The notes under the pieces: generated by a model | What the model was told of the DNA's origin: nothing | Databases searched by the model: none | What the model saw: the letters and a program-made list of their open reading frames with translations, nothing else | NCBI GenBank assembly: GCA_020441225.1 | Contig: JAGRMP010000011.1 | Span: forward strand, 1-11,627 | Origin: Maritimibacter sp. | Lineage (GTDB): Bacteria > Pseudomonadota > Alphaproteobacteria > Rhodobacterales > Rhodobacteraceae | Direction of reading: 5' to 3' | DNA: 11,627 nucleotides | Made by a program: the position numbers and the translations under genes | Part shown: one piece after another, positions 9,343-11,627 of the stretch | Layout of the letters: every line of letters starts with the position of its first letter | Position numbering within the stretch: position 1 is the first letter of the stretch

Positions 9343-9383
9343 TCACTAGGTGATCGCAGACCCTGCCCCGAATGACAATGTCA
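9343..9383. other. Two 11-bp palindromes upstream of the first CRP/FNR gene
   Basis: TCAC-TAG-GTGA (9343-9353) and TGAC-AAT-GTCA (9373-9383) each have perfect 4- or 5-base arms and centres 30 bp apart, in the gap between the two regulator genes. The second resembles FNR half sites (TGAC/GTCA) but has a 3-base rather than 4-base spacer. They may be operators for the first regulator gene, or chance. Confidence 0.25.
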
Positions 9384-9474
9384 GAGCGGGCGGACCGATG
9401 CGGGGGCCTCCCTGTCGTCTCTCCACGAACGACTGGCGGTTCATTCTCCCGTGCAGGTCCGCCGCATCGTGCCC

Positions 9475-10173
9475 TCATGTCGTGTGGTCATCGATCAGCG
9501 GGTTGGGTTTCGCGAAGCGCGCGAGATCGTCCCTGTCGGCAATCTCGATGCGATTGCCGTCGACGCTCACGCCATAGGGGTACAGCCCGCGGAACGCCCG
9601 GCTGAGGTTCTCCGGCGTCATGCCGAGAAACGAGGCCAGGCGGCGCTTTTCGACAGCGAGTTCAAAGACCGCGGCCCCGCCCGCGTGAGCTTGTTGGCGC
9701 AGGAGATAGTTTGCCAGACGTTCAAGCGAGGTCCGGAGCTTGAGGTCTTTTTGCAACTTGACCACGACCCGGTAGCTCCGCGCGAGTTCGGTCACGATGG
9801 CGCGGGCGAAATGGCTGTCTTTTGCGAACACGCTTCGCACGTCCCGGCTCGGCAGGAGCACGATCCGGCTCTTCTCGAGCGTCCGGGCCGACATGAGGTA
9901 GGGCGCATCCCGGATCGTGGCGGCCAGGATGAAGGTGGCGACCGGCTGCACCACCTGCATTGCGGTTTCGCGGCGGTTCCAGCGCGAGAACAGTTCGACC
10001 GACCCGCTCAGGACAACATGCAGAAAGTCGCTCGGGTCGCCTTCGGTGATGAGTTCGACCTGGGGCGGAAAATTCTGCACGTAGGAGGCGCGCATCAGGC
10101 GCTCGAAATGGGTGTCTTCCATGTCGGCGAACAGATCGAGTCGTCGCAATTCGGGATCGAAGGAGTCGGTCAT
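9475..10173 (-). CDS. CRP/FNR-family regulator (second of a tandem pair)
   Basis: A 232-residue protein with a sensor beta-barrel (ITEGDPSDFLHVVLSGSVELF, 42-62), a dimer helix and a C-terminal winged helix-turn-helix. The recognition helix MTPENLSRAF (E188, S191, R192) has the FNR-type E-x-x-S-R pattern. From this start it contains no cysteine at all, so it cannot bind an FNR-type cluster; haem or another ligand is possible. The ending AKPNPLIDD is, as far as I recall, common in alphaproteobacterial members of this class. The frame extends upstream to a GTG at 10215, but that would place a perfect FNR box (10193-10206) inside the coding sequence, so I prefer the ATG at 10173, although its ribosome site is weak. 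It precedes the other CRP/FNR gene on the same strand with a gap of roughly 180 bp. Confidence 0.88.
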   Translation of the reverse strand: MTDSFDPELRRLDLFADMEDTHFERLMRASYVQNFPPQVELITEGDPSDFLHVVLSGSVELFSRWNRRETAMQVVQPVATFILAATIRDAPYLMSARTLEKSRIVLLPSRDVRSVFAKDSHFARAIVTELARSYRVVVKLQKDLKLRTSLERLANYLLRQQAHAGGAAVFELAVEKRRLASFLGMTPENLSRAFRGLYPYGVSVDGNRIEIADRDDLARFAKPNPLIDDHTT

Positions 10174-10192
10174 GGCGCATCCGGCAAGCTGG

Positions 10193-10206
10193 TTGATAAA
10201 TATCAA
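10193..10206. promoter_or_regulatory. Perfect FNR box
   Basis: TTGAT-AAAT-ATCAA is an exact match to the FNR consensus TTGAT-N4-ATCAA and fully palindromic. Its centre lies 26.5 bp upstream of the ATG of the second CRP/FNR gene, too close for -41.5 activation of that gene, so repression or autorepression is more likely. Read rightward it could instead activate a transcript starting near 10241 toward the DsrC-like gene. Confidence 0.8.
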
Positions 10207-10532
10207 GCCATTCACGAGCCGATGTCAAACGCCTGGTTGACGCAGTGGCGCCCCCCGTTTGACACAGCGAAGGCCGCGGGTTGATGAATACCGGTAAGTC
10301 ATTTGTTTCGCGAGAAAAAACCGGCATTTGCTTTGACTTCGGTGCAAGCGGTGCGGCAGGCTACCAGTCACGACCTTGCACAGATCGGCCAGCCAGACGC
10401 GGTCCATGACACGTGGCGACGCCCTCGAACGGCCGCGGTGGCCTTTCGGACGTCTTTCGGTGGCGCGACCGGGCCGGGACGCAACCGCCTGGGGCAGGCA
10501 ACCCCGTTCGACGCGCGAAAAGGAGAGAAACC
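10207..10532. other. Divergent intergenic region between CRP/FNR regulator and DsrC-like gene
   Basis: I see no supported gene in this stretch; open frames on both strands here look like shadows. About 10281-10345 is noticeably AT-richer than its surroundings, as expected for a promoter. A TTGACT at 10333-10338 would serve as a -35 element for the DsrC-like gene, but the -10 is unclear (GGCTAC at 10359-10364 is spaced too far). TTGAT at 10281 and TTGAC at 10333 are FNR half sites whose second halves do not match. The right end carries the AGGAG ribosome site (10521-10525). Confidence 0.5.
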
Positions 10533-10898
10533 ATGCGCACCAGACCCGACGTGATCGAAACCATCGCGCTGCCGTCGAGCCGGGTCGCCGTCGATGAAGC
10601 CGGTTACCTCGTCGATCCCGATGATTGGTCGCGTGAGTTTGCACAGGCCGTTGCGGTCCAGGAGGGAATAGTCCCGGATAGCCTGCACTGGCAGGTCATC
10701 GCGTTCATGCGCGCCTATCTGGACGACCACGGCATCATGCCCGATGCGCGTTTTGTCATGCGGTTTCTGGGCGGTGAACTGAACCTCGACAAAGAGGGCG
10801 CCAAGCACAAACTCTTCGAGCTGTTTCCCTATGGCTATGTCAGACAGGCCTGCAAAATGGCCGGCATGCGTCAGCCGCGCGCCTGGAGCACAGGTTAG
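10533..10898 (+). CDS. DsrC/TusE-family protein with a single C-terminal cysteine (RspA-like)
   Basis: A 121-residue protein of the DsrC/TusE fold: AGYLVDPDDWSREFA (23-37), EGIVPDSLHWQVIAFMRAYL, and the C-terminal arm FPYGYVRQACKMAGM. Canonical DsrC carries two redox cysteines, one penultimate (CysA) and one 11 residues earlier (CysB); TusE keeps CysA only. Here CysB is present (C107) while the CysA position is tryptophan (W118 in PRAWSTG). It is the only cysteine in the protein. It therefore cannot form the DsrC intramolecular disulfide or act as a standard TusE sulfur carrier. Such variants have been grouped as RspA, proposed regulatory sulfur-related proteins. The ATG at 10533 has AGGAG seven bases upstream; an ATG at 10413 in frame lacks support. 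The neighbour is a CRP/FNR gene with an FNR box in the shared upstream region. Its stop overlaps the stop of the opposing gene. Confidence 0.9.
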   Translation: MRTRPDVIETIALPSSRVAVDEAGYLVDPDDWSREFAQAVAVQEGIVPDSLHWQVIAFMRAYLDDHGIMPDARFVMRFLGGELNLDKEGAKHKLFELFPYGYVRQACKMAGMRQPRAWSTG

Positions 10899-11275
10899 GC
10901 GCGCGGGGCAAGGTCGCCTTTGAGCGCCCGCAACTGGTGCCGCCTGGTATCGTGGCGAGCACGATCGCGAAACGGAAGCGCCGCCGGGGCCCGCTCGCAG
11001 CCGGTCTCGGCCAGAGCTTGCCGCAGGTTCAGTTCGAGCTCGTGCGGGCGCGTGAATTTGCAGGCGCCATAGCGGCTCCAGCAGCCATGGCAGGGATCGG
11101 CGAGCTGGGTGAGATCGGCGCGGTATTCGTCCGCGCCGTAGCTGTCGGAGAGCGGACCGAGCGCCCCCATGTGCATGTCACGGAAAGGGCGGGTACGGCG
11201 CGAGTTGCCGTTGCGGTAGGGCCTGGGCGCGGTTTCGAGGGCAAACACCCGGACCCCGGTCTCGGCGGCCGTCAT
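10895..11275 (-). CDS. Hypothetical small protein with CxxC-x6-C motif
   Basis: I do not recognise this 126-residue protein. It is hydrophilic, with no signal peptide or membrane segment, and is probably cytoplasmic. The central part reads YGADEYRADLTQLADP and then CHGCWSRYGAC (C62, C65, C72; H63), with a fourth cysteine at 93; this could bind zinc or an iron-sulfur cluster, but that is inference. The C-terminal third is rich in arginine and histidine. The base composition by codon position in two sampled 60-base blocks (high GC in third, low in second) supports coding on this strand rather than the overlapping plus-strand frame. I prefer the ATG at 11275, with AGGTGG six bases upstream; the double ATG at 11311 has no ribosome site. 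It lies 59 bp after the dehydrogenase stop on the same strand, so the two may be co-transcribed, and it converges on the DsrC-like gene with overlapping stops. Confidence 0.65.
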   Translation of the reverse strand: MTAAETGVRVFALETAPRPYRNGNSRRTRPFRDMHMGALGPLSDSYGADEYRADLTQLADPCHGCWSRYGACKFTRPHELELNLRQALAETGCERAPAALPFRDRARHDTRRHQLRALKGDLAPRA

Positions 11276-11281
11276 CGCCCA

Positions 11282-11287
11282 CCACCT
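11282..11287 (-). promoter_or_regulatory. Ribosome binding site deciding the start of the CxxC protein
   Basis: AGGTGG on the minus strand ends six bases before the ATG at 11275-11273, favouring this start over the tandem ATGs at 11311-11306. Confidence 0.5.
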
Positions 11288-11334
11288 GACCCGGATCGTG
11301 CTGGTCATCATCGGGGCGCCGTTGGTTGCGGGGC

Positions 11335-11627
11335 TTATCCGGCGCGCCAGACCTCCGGGTTGATCATGTGGACAGGCGCCCCGGCGGCATAGGCGTTCAC
11401 CTGGTCGAAAATGTCGGCAAACTGGGTCTCGAACTCGTCCTCGGTGACGAACCCGATATGCGGCGTGGCGATCAGATTGGGGTGCGCGAGGAGCGGGTCG
11501 GCGGGATCGGTGAGCGGTTCGGTGTCGAAGACGTCGATCGCGGCCTTGCCGGGACGGCCGGTGTCGAGCGCAGCGAGCAGCGCCCCGGGGGCGATCAGCC
11601 CGGCGCGCGAGGTGTTGACGAACAGGG
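11335..11627 (-). CDS. D-isomer-specific 2-hydroxyacid dehydrogenase (C-terminal part, 5' truncated by window edge)
   Basis: Translating the minus strand from the window edge gives 96 residues ending at TAA (11337-11335) without a start codon in view, so this is the C-terminal part of a longer gene. The family motifs are plain: VNTSRAGLI (catalytic arginine R7 of the visible part), [11 protein letters not shown] (catalytic glutamate E36) and [12 protein letters not shown] (catalytic histidine H56). These close the NAD-binding domain and the start of the C-terminal tail of D-2-hydroxyacid dehydrogenases, such as phosphoglycerate, D-lactate or glyoxylate/hydroxypyruvate reductases. Substrate cannot be told from this part. 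The final ASN-PRO-GLU tail ([10 protein letters not shown]) is as in other members. No link to denitrification is evident; it is probably the flank of the island. Confidence 0.9.
   Translation of the reverse strand, partial: LFVNTSRAGLIAPGALLAALDTGRPGKAAIDVFDTEPLTDPADPLLAHPNLIATPHIGFVTEDEFETQFADIFDQVNAYAAGAPVHMINPEVWRAG

Noticed and set aside
10281..10347. Extra FNR-like sites TTGAT-GAAT-ACCGG and TTGAC-TTCG-GTGCA
   Set aside because: Only the left half matches in each; the right halves are too far from ATCAA to call operators.
10225..10644. Minus-strand open frames upstream of and over the DsrC-like gene
   Set aside because: They overlap a clear DsrC-family gene and its promoter region, with no recognisable motif or ribosome site.
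10937..11392. Plus-strand open frame of 151 codons
   Set aside because: Codon-position composition favours the minus strand in this region, and the frame runs into the dehydrogenase gene on the other strand.

Overview
The window carries a denitrification island from a high-GC proteobacterium. The norCBQDEF order, a Paracoccus-type cytochrome cd1 nitrite reductase and the style of the CRP/FNR regulators all point to an alphaproteobacterium, most likely a Rhodobacterales/roseobacter-type organism. That placement is inferred from gene order and protein style; there is no rRNA or other phylogenetic marker in the window.

Layout. (1) Positions 1-632 (+): the C-terminal half of an NnrS-type membrane protein, cut by the window edge. 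(2) 650-1168 (-): a small exported protein resembling part of a d1-type beta-propeller. (3) 1182-1247: two strong hairpins, one with a U-tract, that end the nirS transcript. (4) 1257-2981 (-): nirS, complete. (5) 2982-3175: a divergent control region with two near-identical FNR/NNR-type boxes, each about 70 bp from the start codon it faces. (6) 3176-8586 (+): the complete nitric oxide reductase operon norC-norB-norQ-norD-norE-norF, tightly packed, with several start and stop codons overlapping. (7) 8577-10173 (-): two tandem CRP/FNR-family regulators, neither with FNR-type iron-sulfur cysteines; the upstream one has a perfect FNR box just before its start. (8) 10533-10898 (+): a DsrC/TusE-family protein that has lost the penultimate cysteine but keeps the upstream one. 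(9) 10895-11275 (-): a small cysteine-motif protein of unknown function. (10) 11335-11627 (-): the C-terminal part of a D-2-hydroxyacid dehydrogenase, cut by the window edge.

How it works together. NirS reduces nitrite to NO in the periplasm. NorC and NorB, matured with NorQ and NorD and assisted by NorE and NorF, reduce NO to N2O at the membrane, so the toxic intermediate is made and removed by genes fired from one shared divergent promoter region. NnrS is generally tied to NO stress. The two regulators are good candidates for the NO or redox sensors acting on the boxes. No d1-haem biosynthesis genes (nirE, nirD/L/G/H, nirJ, nirF, nirN) are seen, so NirS must depend on genes elsewhere.

Most interesting leftovers: the single-cysteine DsrC-like protein beside denitrification regulators and a consensus FNR box, the unknown cysteine-motif protein converging on it, and the small propeller-like protein isolated behind the nirS terminator.
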